A DNA stretch of 64,000 nucleotides from Roseibium album (GCA_001404055.1 CXTY01000015.1:62001-126000); one strand, 5' to 3'; shown: positions 47,814-58,143, counted from the stretch's first letter. The notes: generated by a model not told the origin, from the sequence alone. Numbers and translations: made by a program.

Positions 47814-50324
47814 CTATTCGGCGGCGGCCTGGTCGGCGAGTTCCGGACTTGCGGGAAAGACGCAGATAACTGTTGTTCCGTTGCCTTCAGCCGACTCGAT
47901 ATCGACTGTGCCACCATGGAGTTCCACGAAGCTTTTAACGATGGCGAGGCCAAGCCCGGCTCCTTGTCTCCGCGCTCCCGTGTCGTGACCGACAAAGCGA
48001 TTGAAGACCTGGGTCAGAATTTCCGCGGGAATGCCGTAGCCATGATCCTTGACGTAGAATGTCACCTTGTCGTCTTCGCGGCTGCAGCTGACATCGACAA
48101 CGCCATTTGCCTCTGAATAACGGACCGCGTTTGCAATCAGATTGAACAGGACTTGGCGCAGGCGTTTTTCATCGGCGACCATCATGCCGATGTCATCAGG
48201 GACATTGGTGCGAAGGCTGATATGCGCTTCGGTAAGCCGGTCCTTCAGACCTTCCACGGCTGCGGACACAGTTGAGGCGACATCGACCTCACCCAGATCC
48301 AGCTCCATGATGCCGGCGTCCAATGTCGCAAGATCCAGAATGTCGTTGATAATGGCCAACAATGCAGAAGACGAGGACTGGATGTATTCGGCATATTCGC
48401 CCTGCTTTTCAGAAAGGTCGCCGAATTTCGGATCGGCCAGCAGCTGCGCAAAACCGATAATATTTGTGAGGGGAGACCGCAGTTCGTAGGAGACGTGCTG
48501 AATAAAGGCGTTCTTGATCTGATCTGCCTGCTCCAGCGCCTCGTTTTTCTCAAGCAGTGCGCGTTCAACATTTACACTGTCAGACACATCAACGAATGTG
48601 ACCAAAGTCCCGCCATCCGGCAAAGGTACCGTCGCATAGTCCAGCACATCGCCATTGTGACGTTCCAGGCGGCTTACTTTCTGGGTACGATTGTCGAGGA
48701 GGCCGGTCACATTGCCTGCTAGCTGTTCCCAGGCTTCCATTTCCGTATCATTCAACGTGCAGGCCGACAGCACTTCCTTGACATGCGGAAGTTCGGCGAG
48801 CTGATCTTCTTCCAAGCCCCAGATCCGGCCAAAGGCAGGATTCCAGAGGCGCAACCTGCCATCCGACCCGAACACGGCGACAGCTTCCGACAGGTTGTCG
48901 AGGGTTTCGCCCTGGACGCGTGTCAGCGCGTTGTAGCGGCTTTCCAGATCCAGTTGCTCGGTGACATTTTCATAAATATAGGTAACACCGCCCTGAGGAT
49001 GTGGATTGGCGATGACGCGCATCGTTCTGCCGTCCGGCAGGTGCCACCAGCTCTCGCGTGCTTCCAGAGACTGGTAGCTCTCCAGCATCTTGTTGCGCCA
49101 AACGCGGTAATCTGCCTGCTCGGGAAGTTTGCGGGCCGCACGTAGCGCATCAAGAACGGCGCCGTCTTCCGGATTACTCTCAAGGAATGCAGAATCCAGA
49201 TCCCACATTTGCCGGAACGCCGCATTGTAGAACTGAAGCTTGCGGTCGTTGGAATAGATTGCGACAGCCGCTGCAAGCTGATCGAGCGTACGGCCGTGGA
49301 ATTCCTCTGCCCGTCCAAGTTCTTTCCGGGCCCCTTCAAGTTCGCTGATGTCAACGGCAATGCCGGCGCCGCCGACATTCGCGTTGACATCTGTCACTTC
49401 AAACACCCGCCGTTCGCCGGATGCCACGATCGGTATCCTGGCGTTAAAGCAGCCGTCTTCGGTACGCTGAACAGCCATGGCCGTGCGCGCAGCAGCGTCA
49501 AGGAATGTCGCGCCGTCCTTGACCGCCTGATCGGAATCCGGCATTTCAACGGCTTCGGCATAGGCGTCATTTGCCCATATGAGATTGCCTTCCGCGTCGC
49601 GCTGCCAGGCCGGTGCAGGCATCGCATCCAGAAGCGCATGCAGCATGTGCAGTTCACCGGAAATCTTGGCATTTCGTGCGGCAAGCTCGGCCTGCATCTG
49701 ACGCTCGCCAGTCAGATCCCGCAGTCGCAAGACAACAGCGCCGCCAGTCGTGCGCCCCAAAGCCTCGACATAACTGCCTGTGCGGGTTTTCAAAGTCGTG
49801 GTGAATGCTTCTCCCGTGCGGAATAGCATATCAAGGTGTCGTTCAAGATCACTGGCACATTTTACCGTCAACCAGCTGCCAAACGCCAGAAGCTGAACCG
49901 GTGGGCGCGGTACGCCCGATTTCTCCGGCAAGACACCCCAAATTTGCGGCATCGCCCCATTGCCCGTCCAGACGATCACCCGCTGCTCATCCGTATTGAG
50001 CATTGCTTCAAGTCGGTCGACCCGGAACTTCAAATCGCCTTTTTCTTTTTCAAGCGACTCAGTTAATAGTGCTGACTGCTTGCGGTGGCGGACCAGCGCA
50101 ATGGCTGCAGTAACTGCAAACGCGCACATTCCGCCAAGCGCGCCAAAAAGGATCATGGTGTCTGGATTGATGGCAGCTGTGGTGTCGGCAAGCATATCGG
50201 CTGCTGCAGGTCCGCACGACAGACCGAAGCCCGCCGCCGCAGCGCCGCCTGGCTTAACCTTATCTAGAATCCAGTATCGCAACGACGCGCGTGGCCGCAC
50301 GTCGTCTCTGCTGCCTTTCGGCAT
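47814..50324 (-). CDS. divL: DivL-type cell-cycle histidine kinase with tyrosine in the H-box
   Basis: The 836-aa protein has a membrane segment near residues 57-79, several PAS domains (about 205-590), then a HisKA-like helix and an HATPase domain (NLIANAVRYSE, DHGYGIP, GAGLGLAIVK). The H-box reads VSYELRSPL: the normally phosphorylated histidine is Tyr613. In Caulobacter, DivL carries tyrosine at the same place and works as a pseudokinase that activates CckA and so CtrA. The position between ahcY and tsaE also fits divL. Its start ATG is at 50324. Confidence 0.88.
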   Translation of the reverse strand: MPKGSRDDVRPRASLRYWILDKVKPGGAAAAGFGLSCGPAAADMLADTTAAINPDTMILFGALGGMCAFAVTAAIALVRHRKQSALLTESLEKEKGDLKFRVDRLEAMLNTDEQRVIVWTGNGAMPQIWGVLPEKSGVPRPPVQLLAFGSWLTVKCASDLERHLDMLFRTGEAFTTTLKTRTGSYVEALGRTTGGAVVLRLRDLTGERQMQAELAARNAKISGELHMLHALLDAMPAPAWQRDAEGNLIWANDAYAEAVEMPDSDQAVKDGATFLDAAARTAMAVQRTEDGCFNARIPIVASGERRVFEVTDVNANVGGAGIAVDISELEGARKELGRAEEFHGRTLDQLAAAVAIYSNDRKLQFYNAAFRQMWDLDSAFLESNPEDGAVLDALRAARKLPEQADYRVWRNKMLESYQSLEARESWWHLPDGRTMRVIANPHPQGGVTYIYENVTEQLDLESRYNALTRVQGETLDNLSEAVAVFGSDGRLRLWNPAFGRIWGLEEDQLAELPHVKEVLSACTLNDTEMEAWEQLAGNVTGLLDNRTQKVSRLERHNGDVLDYATVPLPDGGTLVTFVDVSDSVNVERALLEKNEALEQADQIKNAFIQHVSYELRSPLTNIIGFAQLLADPKFGDLSEKQGEYAEYIQSSSSALLAIINDILDLATLDAGIMELDLGEVDVASTVSAAVEGLKDRLTEAHISLRTNVPDDIGMMVADEKRLRQVLFNLIANAVRYSEANGVVDVSCSREDDKVTFYVKDHGYGIPAEILTQVFNRFVGHDTGARRQGAGLGLAIVKSFVELHGGTVDIESAEGNGTTVICVFPASPELADQAAAE

Positions 50325-50480
50325 ATTGTGATCCCCTTACGCCGCAATGTCTCGCTTTTGCGAGTGCAGCCCCCGGTTACTGGGAGCAAATCAAAGACAA
50401 CCGCCTCCTGGCCTTTGATTCGTTTAAACAATAACCTTTTTGAGAATCACGCAGAAGAGTCCGTAACTGAAAAGTTAACA

Positions 50481-50515
50481 GAACCCTTCAAAATGAAGGG
50501 TTCTGCATTTTTTTG
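50481..50515. terminator. Terminator-like hairpin between ahcY and divL
   Basis: GAACCCTTC pairs with GAAGGGTTC (9 bp, loop AAAAT). It is followed on the plus strand by TGCATTTTTTT and on the minus strand by TGTTAACTTTT. It most likely ends ahcY transcription. Confidence 0.65.
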
Positions 50516-50569
50516 TTCACACGCCCGAATCAGCGCGTTAACCATATCTAGTGGTAAGACTCAACAAAA

Positions 50570-51958
50570 TCAGTATTTGTAGTGTTCTGACTTGAATGGA
50601 CCGGTCTTATTAATCCCCAGATATTGCGATTGCTCGTCAGACAAATTGGTTAACGTCACACCAAGTTTTTCCAGATGCAGACGTGCAACCTTCTCATCCA
50701 GGTGCTTCGGCAGAACATAAACTTCGTTTTTGTACTGCTCGCCCTTGGTGAAGAGTTCGATCTGCGCAAGCACCTGGTTGGTGAAGCTTGCAGACATGAC
50801 GAAGCTTGGGTGACCGGTTGCATTGCCGAGATTTACAAGACGACCCTGGGACAACAGGATCATGCGCTTGCCATCCGGGAACTCGTACATGTCGACCTGA
50901 TCCTTGACCGGGCGCAACTTTGTGTTCTTCAGCGCTGCGACCTGGATCTCGTTGTCGAAGTGGCCAATGTTACAGACGATCGCCATATCCTTCATGCCAC
51001 GCATATGGTCGAAGGTGATGATGTCCTTGTTACCGGTCGCAGTGACGTAGATGTCACCTTCCGGCAGCGCCTGCTCCATGGTTTTGACTTCATAGCCATC
51101 CATGGAAGCCTGAAGTGCACAGATCGGATCGATCTCGGTGACAATCACGCGGGCGCCGGCACCGGCCAATGACTGTGCGGAGCCCTTGCCAACATCGCCG
51201 TAACCACAAACCACGGCAACCTTGCCGGACATCATCACGTCAGTTCCACGACGAATGCCGTCAACGAGAGACTCACGGCAGCCATAGCGGTTGTCGAACT
51301 TGGACTTGGTAACACTGTCGTTGACGTTGATCGCCGGGAACGGCAGGTCGCCCTTATTCTGCATTTCATAAAGACGCATAACGCCGGTCGTGGTTTCTTC
51401 CGAAACGCCCTGGATCAGTTCTTTCTGCTTTGTGAACCAGCCCGGGTTGGACGCCAAGCGCTTCTTGATCTGCGCGAACAGGCATTCTTCTTCCTCGGAA
51501 GTCGGGTTTTCGATGATATCGGTTTCGCCCGCTTCAACGCGTGCACCGATCAGAATGTACAGCGTTGCGTCGCCGCCATCGTCGAGGATCATGTTGGCGC
51601 CATCAGGGAAGTCGAAGATCTTGTCCGCGTAATCCCAGTACTCTTCCAAAGTCTCGCCCTTGATGGCGAAAACCGGAACGCCGGAAGCAGCGATTGCAGC
51701 GGCAGCCTGATCCTGCGTGGAATAGATGTTACAGGAAGCCCAACGGACTTCAGCACCCAAAGCAACCAGTGTTTCGATCAGAACTGCTGTCTGGATGGTC
51801 ATGTGCAGAGAACCTGCAATGCGGGCACCCTTGAGCGGTTTACTTTCACCAAACTCTTCGCGGCATGCCATCAGGCCCGGCATTTCGTGTTCAGCGATTT
51901 CGATTTCGGTACGGCCCCAATCTGCGAGCCCTATGTCTTTGACAATGTAGTCAGTCAT
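50570..51958 (-). CDS. ahcY: Adenosylhomocysteinase
   Basis: The 462-aa enzyme hydrolyses S-adenosylhomocysteine to homocysteine and adenosine, keeping methyl transfer running. It shows the NAD-binding [13 protein letters not shown], the [16 protein letters not shown] segment and the family's [16 protein letters not shown]-terminus. Length is normal. A 20-bp palindrome about 175 bp upstream is a candidate operator. It is followed by divL on the same strand after a terminator-like hairpin. Confidence 0.96.
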   Translation of the reverse strand: MTDYIVKDIGLADWGRTEIEIAEHEMPGLMACREEFGESKPLKGARIAGSLHMTIQTAVLIETLVALGAEVRWASCNIYSTQDQAAAAIAASGVPVFAIKGETLEEYWDYADKIFDFPDGANMILDDGGDATLYILIGARVEAGETDIIENPTSEEEECLFAQIKKRLASNPGWFTKQKELIQGVSEETTTGVMRLYEMQNKGDLPFPAINVNDSVTKSKFDNRYGCRESLVDGIRRGTDVMMSGKVAVVCGYGDVGKGSAQSLAGAGARVIVTEIDPICALQASMDGYEVKTMEQALPEGDIYVTATGNKDIITFDHMRGMKDMAIVCNIGHFDNEIQVAALKNTKLRPVKDQVDMYEFPDGKRMILLSQGRLVNLGNATGHPSFVMSASFTNQVLAQIELFTKGEQYKNEVYVLPKHLDEKVARLHLEKLGVTLTNLSDEQSQYLGINKTGPFKSEHYKY

Positions 51959-52132
51959 GAAAGTGTCCTGCTGTTAGAGCCAGCTATCTGCGCCGGGTCC
52001 TTTTAATGCAGCTGCGTCTCTCGGTGAGCCAATGCCATCACAGACGTTTCAGCAGCTGCCAATCAATTCCCGGAACTGTCCGGCAATCATTGGGATGGGT
52101 TATAACCCCACGCGGGACATCGTGCAATAAAG

Positions 52133-52152
52133 ATATAAAGAATTCTTTATAT
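52133..52152. promoter_or_regulatory. Perfect 20-bp palindrome upstream of ahcY
   Basis: ATATAAAG, AATT, CTTTATAT form an exact 20-bp palindrome about 175 bp before the ahcY start. Sites of this shape upstream of ahcY are predicted operators for SahR-type (ArsR-family) regulators of methionine and SAH metabolism in Proteobacteria. I recall the published motif only approximately, so the regulator is inferred. No ArsR gene is in the window. Confidence 0.6.
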
Positions 52153-52180
52153 GATATGAGAAGCGTCCATTTAGCCGTTC

Positions 52181-53332
52181 TCAACGGTCTGCCAATAGTT
52201 CCCATGTCACCGAAAGGACATCGTCGGCTTCCGCAGATAGAAAGACCACTGTTACATCCTCATCGGCGATATGCCGGACATCGGCTGAAAATCCGACATC
52301 TCCGCCAGAGTGCCCCAGAACCACACCGAGATCTGACTGCCTCTCAACTTCAACACCCACGCCATACTCATGCCCGGTTGGGTCAGCCAGCAACCGGTTC
52401 AGGCTGTCTTTGCGCAAAAGTCGCTCATTCACAAAGAGCGCCCGGTAAAACGCGGTGATATCCTGTGCGTTTGATACAAGGCCACCGTCTCCAAAACCAA
52501 AACCGGTCAGATATTGATCAACCGGCTCCAAACCGTTGCCGAAGTCTTCAAACCCTTGAACAAAATCGTCAGGTCTGATGCCAAATCCGAGAACCTGGGT
52601 TTGTGTCAAACCAAGCGGTTTGAATATGTGCTCGGCCAGCACCTTGTGCATCGGAGCTCCTGCGGCTTTTTCGAGTACCAACTGAGCAATCAGATAGTTT
52701 GTATTGGAATAGTCAAAGGCTGTGCCAGGCGTAAACAGACGGGGATCCGCCGCCACACTATTCAACGCCAAACGCAACACGTCATCAGAGGTTGCACCTT
52801 GTGCAATTTTCTCCAAACTCACCCTATAGAATTCGTCATCGAGATAATCCGGCAATCCACTCGACATGGTCAGAAGGTCGACAATCGTAATCCCATCAAG
52901 CTCGCCAAACTCTGTAACGATCTCTTGCGGCATCCAGCGTGAGACAGGGTCGTCAATATCAAGTTTTCCATCTTCATCGAGCTGCATAAGGGCCACAGCC
53001 AGAAAAATCTTGGAGACCGAGGCAATCAGGAAACGGCTTTGAATTTTGGCCGCCGGTCCACCTTGCCGCTCACGTCCACACGCCAGAGCAGTCGACGTTT
53101 CCGCCTCCGTCAGCAGAACCACAAACGCTGGTCCTTCATCACTGCATACATTACGGATTTCTTCGAAAAAGGCCCCACCGGTAGCCAGGTTAGGTGCAAA
53201 GACAATCAAAGCACAAAGAAGTCCGAGCACCTTAGCTGACTTCCCGCGACGCAAATTCGACTGGGCTTGTTCATTCGTCAGAGCTTTATTCCTCTCACGC
53301 GCACACTTTTCCAGATCACCGATCTGGTCCAC
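52181..53332 (-). CDS. Serine hydrolase, class C beta-lactamase/esterase-like
   Basis: The 383-aa protein has the penicillin-binding fold. Catalytic motif SVSK is at residues 105-108, YSNTNY is the second motif (YxN), and LGHSGG is the third. A hydrophobic segment at about residues 35-52 (GLLCALIVFAPNLATGG) acts as a late signal or anchor, so the catalytic part is exported. It may be an esterase, D-alanyl peptidase or beta-lactamase relative. The start could be internal, since the first 30 residues are unusually polar. Confidence 0.85.
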   Translation of the reverse strand: MDQIGDLEKCARERNKALTNEQAQSNLRRGKSAKVLGLLCALIVFAPNLATGGAFFEEIRNVCSDEGPAFVVLLTEAETSTALACGRERQGGPAAKIQSRFLIASVSKIFLAVALMQLDEDGKLDIDDPVSRWMPQEIVTEFGELDGITIVDLLTMSSGLPDYLDDEFYRVSLEKIAQGATSDDVLRLALNSVAADPRLFTPGTAFDYSNTNYLIAQLVLEKAAGAPMHKVLAEHIFKPLGLTQTQVLGFGIRPDDFVQGFEDFGNGLEPVDQYLTGFGFGDGGLVSNAQDITAFYRALFVNERLLRKDSLNRLLADPTGHEYGVGVEVERQSDLGVVLGHSGGDVGFSADVRHIADEDVTVVFLSAEADDVLSVTWELLADR

Positions 53333-53397
53333 CAGGCGTTGTTCGAACTGTTATCTGCTTCAATCATCCAGCTGGCAGGCAGAGTTCCGACGTCTCC

Positions 53398-54705
53398 TCA
53401 GGATCTGTAAAGATCTTCCCGCGAGGGTGGCATGCCCGACGGCCCCTTTGTGCGCTTTGAGGCTACGGTCTGAAATATGCCGATCGTTCCTCTATCAAAT
53501 CCGAGGGAAACGCCGCAAAGATAGGCAAGCCAAAGGCGGTATTTCTGTTCTCCGACCTGTGCAATGGCTTCTTCTTTGACTTGCATGAGGTTCTCGGCCC
53601 AAAGGCGCGTTGTTCGGGCATAATGCTCGCGCCAGGCCTCAACATCATGAACTTCAAATCCATGCGCTTCCAGGTTCGTCAAAGTCCAGCCGATGTGATC
53701 CACTTCACCGCCTGGAAAGATATACCGCACCAGGGCCTGGTATTCCGGCTTTTTACGGCGAAACGCCTTCAGGTCCTTCTTGCCGCGTCTCGTGATCGCA
53801 TGATGCAGATAAAGGCCGCGCGGGCGCAGGAGTTTGTGCACGCTTTTGAAATAATCATCATAGTTATCCAGGCCAACCGCTTCGAACATGCCGATAGATG
53901 AGATCTTGTCGAACTTCCCGTCCATCTTCCGGTAATCGATCAATTCGACCGAGACCTTATCCTGGAGCCCACGGGCTTCAATCGTCTCCCGAGCCAGTTT
54001 CAACTGCTCTTCAGCGAGCGTCACCCCCACTGCGGTCACGCCATAGTTTTCGGCGGCATGGCAGATCAGCGCGCCCCAACCGCAGCCAATGTCGAGCATG
54101 CGGTCACCGGGCTTCAATCTCAGTTTTCGGCAAATCATATCCAGCTTGTCGGTCTGGGCCGTTGCCAGGTCATTTCCCCAGTCAGTGAAATAGGCGCAGG
54201 TGTAGACCATCTTCGGATCAAGAAAGAGTCGGTAGAAGTCATTGGAGACATCGTAATGAAACGCGATGTCATCTTTCTTGCTTCCAGAACTACGGTCTGC
54301 GGCCCTGCCCGCATCAACGTCTTCCGCGCTATCAGGTGTATTACCGGCGCCGCTTCCTTTCAGAATGGGAAATGCATTTTTCAAAAGCAGGCTTTTGTTC
54401 AGCCGCTTGCGAATTTCCCGCCCCTTTACCCGGGGTCTCCTTTCGGCAAATTCGAAAATGCTTCCACCACGCGGATCAATCTCACTCAGGGAATAGAGAT
54501 CGACCAGAGTCTTGATCCCCGGCCGCCTGACAAGCTTTGTGAGAGCTGTTTCGGACAGGGCTATGCGCAAACCATTGTCGGGCGCATTCGCCGGAATGCG
54601 TGAACCATCCCAAAGTTCAAATCCGAATTCCAAATCCAGAACCTGATGGATATGCGTCAGTATTGCATGCGCTGCAGAGAATACTCGATCGCCGGAACTC
54701 GCCAT
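53398..54705 (-). CDS. cfa: Cyclopropane-fatty-acyl-phospholipid synthase
   Basis: The 435-aa enzyme transfers a methylene from SAM to unsaturated acyl chains of membrane lipids. Its SAM-binding motif is LDIGCGWGALICHAAENYGV, followed by VTLAEEQLKLA. It also has FHYDVSNDFYRLFLD and FPGGEVDHIG, family hallmarks. The ATG at 54705 is used rather than the upstream TTG. It is on the same strand as, and 107 bp downstream of, the HPr gene. Confidence 0.93.
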   Translation of the reverse strand: MASSGDRVFSAAHAILTHIHQVLDLEFGFELWDGSRIPANAPDNGLRIALSETALTKLVRRPGIKTLVDLYSLSEIDPRGGSIFEFAERRPRVKGREIRKRLNKSLLLKNAFPILKGSGAGNTPDSAEDVDAGRAADRSSGSKKDDIAFHYDVSNDFYRLFLDPKMVYTCAYFTDWGNDLATAQTDKLDMICRKLRLKPGDRMLDIGCGWGALICHAAENYGVTAVGVTLAEEQLKLARETIEARGLQDKVSVELIDYRKMDGKFDKISSIGMFEAVGLDNYDDYFKSVHKLLRPRGLYLHHAITRRGKKDLKAFRRKKPEYQALVRYIFPGGEVDHIGWTLTNLEAHGFEVHDVEAWREHYARTTRLWAENLMQVKEEAIAQVGEQKYRLWLAYLCGVSLGFDRGTIGIFQTVASKRTKGPSGMPPSREDLYRS

Positions 54706-54811
54706 TACGTACCCCAAATGAATGATCAGGAAATGGCCGACGCTATTACGGAAAATTCAATCGCTCGAGCCAGTGGTAATTTTTGCATGGTGGCGAGGCT
54801 GGTACAAAAAA

Positions 54812-55096
54812 TCAATCTGTCTCGCCGAAACCGTTCTCGACAAGTTCGGAAATTGCCTCAATCGCGGCTTCGGCTTCATTCCCGCTAACGCAGACTTTGA
54901 TTGAGCACCCAGGACTGGCTGCAAGCATCATCAGGCCCATGATTGACGTTCCACCAACTGTTTGCCCGTCTTTGGAAACTTGAACATCAGCCGCAAAGGT
55001 CTCAACCAGCTTGACCAGTTTTGCAGATGCGCGTGCGTGCAGACCGCGCCGATTGACTATGATGAGATCTCTTTCCAACAAAATATGCACTGTCAT
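54812..55096 (-). CDS. HPr phosphocarrier protein
   Basis: The 94-aa protein is an HPr of the regulatory PTS. His20 (GLHARASAK) is the EI phosphorylation site and Ser51 (TSIMGLMML) is the kinase site matching Ser46 of Bacillus HPr. Together with EIIA and HprK it forms a signalling phosphorelay, not sugar transport, since no membrane EIIC is present. It follows the EIIA gene by eight bases. Confidence 0.93.
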   Translation of the reverse strand: MTVHILLERDLIIVNRRGLHARASAKLVKLVETFAADVQVSKDGQTVGGTSIMGLMMLAASPGCSIKVCVSGNEAEAAIEAISELVENGFGETD

Positions 55097-55104
55097 TTTC
55101 TTGT

Positions 55105-55509
55105 TTAGCTTTGTCCTGACAGTACCTGGCTTGCGACTGAAATATACTTCTGTCCGGCCTGACGGGCTTCATCTACGGCGTCAGCCAGTTCGCGGTCGGA
55201 CCGAACGCTAGCGAGCTTGATCAGCATTGGCAGGTTGACACCCGCGACCACCTCCACAGACTTGCTATCCATTACGGAGATTGCCAGGTTCGAAGGTGTT
55301 CCGCCGAACATGTCGGTCAGCAGCACGACACCTTCACCGGAGTTGGCTGCTTCGACAGCTGACAGGATGTCCTGTCGACGCTGTTCCATGTCATCATCCG
55401 GCCCAATGGATATCGTTTCGACCTGCTCCTGCGGACCGACGACATGCTCCAGCGCTGCCTTGAATTCCTCAGCGAGACGTCCGTGGGTGACGAGTACAAG
55501 TCCAATCAT
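55105..55509 (-). CDS. PTS mannose-family EIIA component
   Basis: The 134-aa protein has the mannose-type EIIA fold with His9 (VLVTHGRLAEEF) as phosphorylation site and LLTDMFGGTPSNLA. It accepts phosphate from HPr. In Alphaproteobacteria it belongs to the regulatory PTS linked to HprK and the ChvG/ChvI system rather than to a transporter. The HPr gene follows almost directly. Confidence 0.92.
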   Translation of the reverse strand: MIGLVLVTHGRLAEEFKAALEHVVGPQEQVETISIGPDDDMEQRRQDILSAVEAANSGEGVVLLTDMFGGTPSNLAISVMDSKSVEVVAGVNLPMLIKLASVRSDRELADAVDEARQAGQKYISVASQVLSGQS

Positions 55510-55629
55510 GCGAAGCAGGGCCTGATTATCGGTTGTGGTGAGCTCTAAAGGGAGCCGCGCGTTTAACAGTCTGATGCACTCTCTTCAACCGTCTGCCCAG
55601 TTGCAAGCAAAAAACACGACTGTTCCCTT

Positions 55630-56097
55630 TTAAAAATATTCAGGTGATCCGGGGAACAGATTTCGAAATGTCCACCGAAGCACACGCAAAGTGACGTCCA
55701 TGCTATTTTCCGGACAGCAAACAACCGGCAGAAGAACACCCTCGAAGCGTTCATGAGAAACAGCGTCCTCAGGCAGGCGTTCAATTTTCTCTGGCGGCAA
55801 TAGATCTACCACCAGATGCAATTTTGCACGTGGAGCGTATCTGGTTTCAATCAACCCAAATCCGCGAACTTCCATCACGCCAGCAATCGAATCCGGCACA
55901 GTGGCGATGACCCGGTTTTCTTCCGCGGTCAGAACCACGCGATCATCTGCAACAAGGACCCCAAGATTTCTTTTTGCACGGGCCCCGCTCAACATTGCGT
56001 CGGTGAGCTGGGATTTTCCGCTTCCGGCCTTGCCCCTGATCAGCACGCCACACGTGCCAACAATAAGACAGTTGCCATGAACCGACTGACCGATCAC
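55630..56097 (-). CDS. hprK: Short HPr kinase/phosphorylase (C-terminal domain only)
   Basis: The 155-aa protein is only the catalytic domain of HPr kinase. The Walker A is GKAGSGKSQLTDAML and VEVRGFGLIE-type residues appear as VMEVRGFGLIETRYAP. Gram-positive HprK is about 310 aa with an extra N-terminal domain, so this short form is typical of Alphaproteobacteria. It phosphorylates the serine of HPr. Its start overlaps the end of chvG by four bases. Confidence 0.9.
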   Translation of the reverse strand: MIGQSVHGNCLIVGTCGVLIRGKAGSGKSQLTDAMLSGARAKRNLGVLVADDRVVLTAEENRVIATVPDSIAGVMEVRGFGLIETRYAPRAKLHLVVDLLPPEKIERLPEDAVSHERFEGVLLPVVCCPENSMDVTLRVLRWTFRNLFPGSPEYF

Positions 56098-57911
56098 TTG
56101 CCTTTCCTTGCGGGCAGATAAATCGTGAAGCGCGCACCTGCTATCTTCTGACTGCCATCTTGATTGATTTCGACCCTGTTTGTCGCCGAGACGGTTCCAC
56201 CATGCCCTTCAATGATCTGTCGGGAAATGGACAGGCCAAGACCAGAGTTGTTGCCGAAGCCTTCTCCATCTGGCCGGTCCGTATAGAAGCGTTCAAAGAT
56301 CCGTTCAGTATTTTCAACGCGTATGCCTGGCCCATCATCATCAACAATGATCTTTATCGTTGATCCTTCGCGGCTGAGATCAACTCTTACGTCTCCGCTT
56401 GCAGGTGAGAAAGACCGCGCATTATCGAGAAGATTGCTGATTACCTGACCCAGGCGGATGTCATGGCCCTGCACTTGATAGGGCTTTTCGCCAGGTGCGT
56501 CGGCGACGATCAGTTTGACGTTGGTGTTATCTGTGCCGAACCGCTCGTTAGTCGCGTCGGCCATATTGCGCAGCAGCTCAGCCAGATCGATTGTCTCTGA
56601 TTGAATGCGAGCAAGTTCGGCATCCAGCCTGGACGCGTCTGAAATGTCACTGATCAGCCGATCCAGGCGCCGGATATCATGCTGGATAACCTCCATCAGT
56701 CGATCCTCGGATTCCTTGGATTTGACCAATGGCAGCGTTTCAACGGCGCTGCGTAACGAAGTCAGCGGATTTTTTAGTTCATGCGCCACATCGGCTGCAA
56801 ACTGCTCAATCGCATCAATCTTGGCGTATAGCGCATGTGTCATTTCCCGGAAGGACCGGGCCAGGTGACCAATTTCGTCCTGTCGATCTGAAAAGTCCGG
56901 GATTTCCTCACGCGATGTCGACCCTCTGCGAACCCTGTCCGCTGCTGCTGCGAGGCGACGAACCGGCCCCGCAATCGTGCCTGCCAGCAGGATCGACAAG
57001 AGGATCGTCACAGTCGCGGCAAACAGGAAAACCCTAATGATCGCGAACCGCTCAGCCCGCACGATCGCGTCAATGTCACCGCCCTGTGTCGACAGGAGCA
57101 GCGAGCCGAGCACCGCGCGAAACCGCTGGATCGGAACGGCGACGGAAACAATCAGCTCTCCGCGCTGCGAAATCCGGGTGACACTTGCGGGTGAGCCGGC
57201 AAGGGCAGCTTCCACTTCAGGGTAGGCCCTGCCATCGCCGCCGCCAACTTCCTGATAGAGTGGCAGGTCACCCTGGCGCACCCAGCGTTTGGCCCATTGC
57301 CAGACCGAATCCCAGAAAACTTCTTCCTCGGCAGTGGGTGCTGGTAGATCAAAACGCAGTATCTGGGCGCTGGAATAAAGATGCCTGGAATCGAGGATCA
57401 GGATCCCTTCCGGATCATATATCCTGGCTCGTGTCTTGGTTGGCGAGATCAGCCGCCTCAAAACTGGACCAACCCGTTCCGGGTTGATCGGAAAATCCAG
57501 ACTTTCCAGATCATCACCGGTGGGTGTGATGCTTTCGCCAGCCTGGAGCTGGAGAAGCCTTTCGGGATCAACGGTGATCGTACCTGTGTCGACCGTTGCA
57601 GAAGCTGCAATGGCTCCGGCAATAATCTCACCCTGGGTCAGAAGACTCTGAACACGCGCATCGATCAAACCGGCACGGAACTGATTGAGATAAAGGATGC
57701 CGATCACAAGAGCGATCAAGCCAACGAGGTTGATCGCAATGATCCTGCGGGTCAGAGACGAAAGAACATAAGTGCCGAAGATCCGTCCGAACTGATTGAG
57801 AAGGCGGCGGCGCAGACGCTTGTTGCTGAGACGGCGCAAACGCGAACGCTCTGAGCCACTACTTGGCTCAGAGGCCGAAATGCCTTCTGCGTTTTCGCTC
57901 TCAACCGCCAT
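56094..57911 (-). CDS. chvG: Sensor histidine kinase ChvG
   Basis: The 605-aa protein has a basic N-terminus, two membrane helices (about 58-78 and 290-310) around a periplasmic sensor domain, a HAMP region, a HisKA domain with His377 (DVAHELKNPL) and an HATPase domain (NLLDNARSFSP, DDGPGI, GLGLSISR). It senses acid or envelope stress in relatives and phosphorylates ChvI. It is followed by hprK with ATGA overlap. Confidence 0.93.
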   Translation of the reverse strand: MAVESENAEGISASEPSSGSERSRLRRLSNKRLRRRLLNQFGRIFGTYVLSSLTRRIIAINLVGLIALVIGILYLNQFRAGLIDARVQSLLTQGEIIAGAIAASATVDTGTITVDPERLLQLQAGESITPTGDDLESLDFPINPERVGPVLRRLISPTKTRARIYDPEGILILDSRHLYSSAQILRFDLPAPTAEEEVFWDSVWQWAKRWVRQGDLPLYQEVGGGDGRAYPEVEAALAGSPASVTRISQRGELIVSVAVPIQRFRAVLGSLLLSTQGGDIDAIVRAERFAIIRVFLFAATVTILLSILLAGTIAGPVRRLAAAADRVRRGSTSREEIPDFSDRQDEIGHLARSFREMTHALYAKIDAIEQFAADVAHELKNPLTSLRSAVETLPLVKSKESEDRLMEVIQHDIRRLDRLISDISDASRLDAELARIQSETIDLAELLRNMADATNERFGTDNTNVKLIVADAPGEKPYQVQGHDIRLGQVISNLLDNARSFSPASGDVRVDLSREGSTIKIIVDDDGPGIRVENTERIFERFYTDRPDGEGFGNNSGLGLSISRQIIEGHGGTVSATNRVEINQDGSQKIAGARFTIYLPARKGK

Positions 57912-58143
57912 TTACCCACCACAAAGGCATGCCAACGATGCCAGGGAGCAAAATCGTCAGGCCCACTTCAAATCAATTATCAGAGGCTTACTATATTGCA
58001 AGAGGGTCGGAAATTCAGCCTGTCGGCGTTGTCGCCCCGTTTGCCCGATGTATTGCATTGCGTCTCGCAACACATCAATCTGGCTGAGTCGACTTTCCGT
58101 CATCAATTACCTCAACTTGAGCGCGATACGCTCCGAGCCTGCA

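Noticed and set aside
51959..52180. SAH or SAM riboswitch upstream of ahcY
   Set aside because: I looked for the conserved SAH-riboswitch core and found none. The perfect palindrome is a better explanation for regulation.
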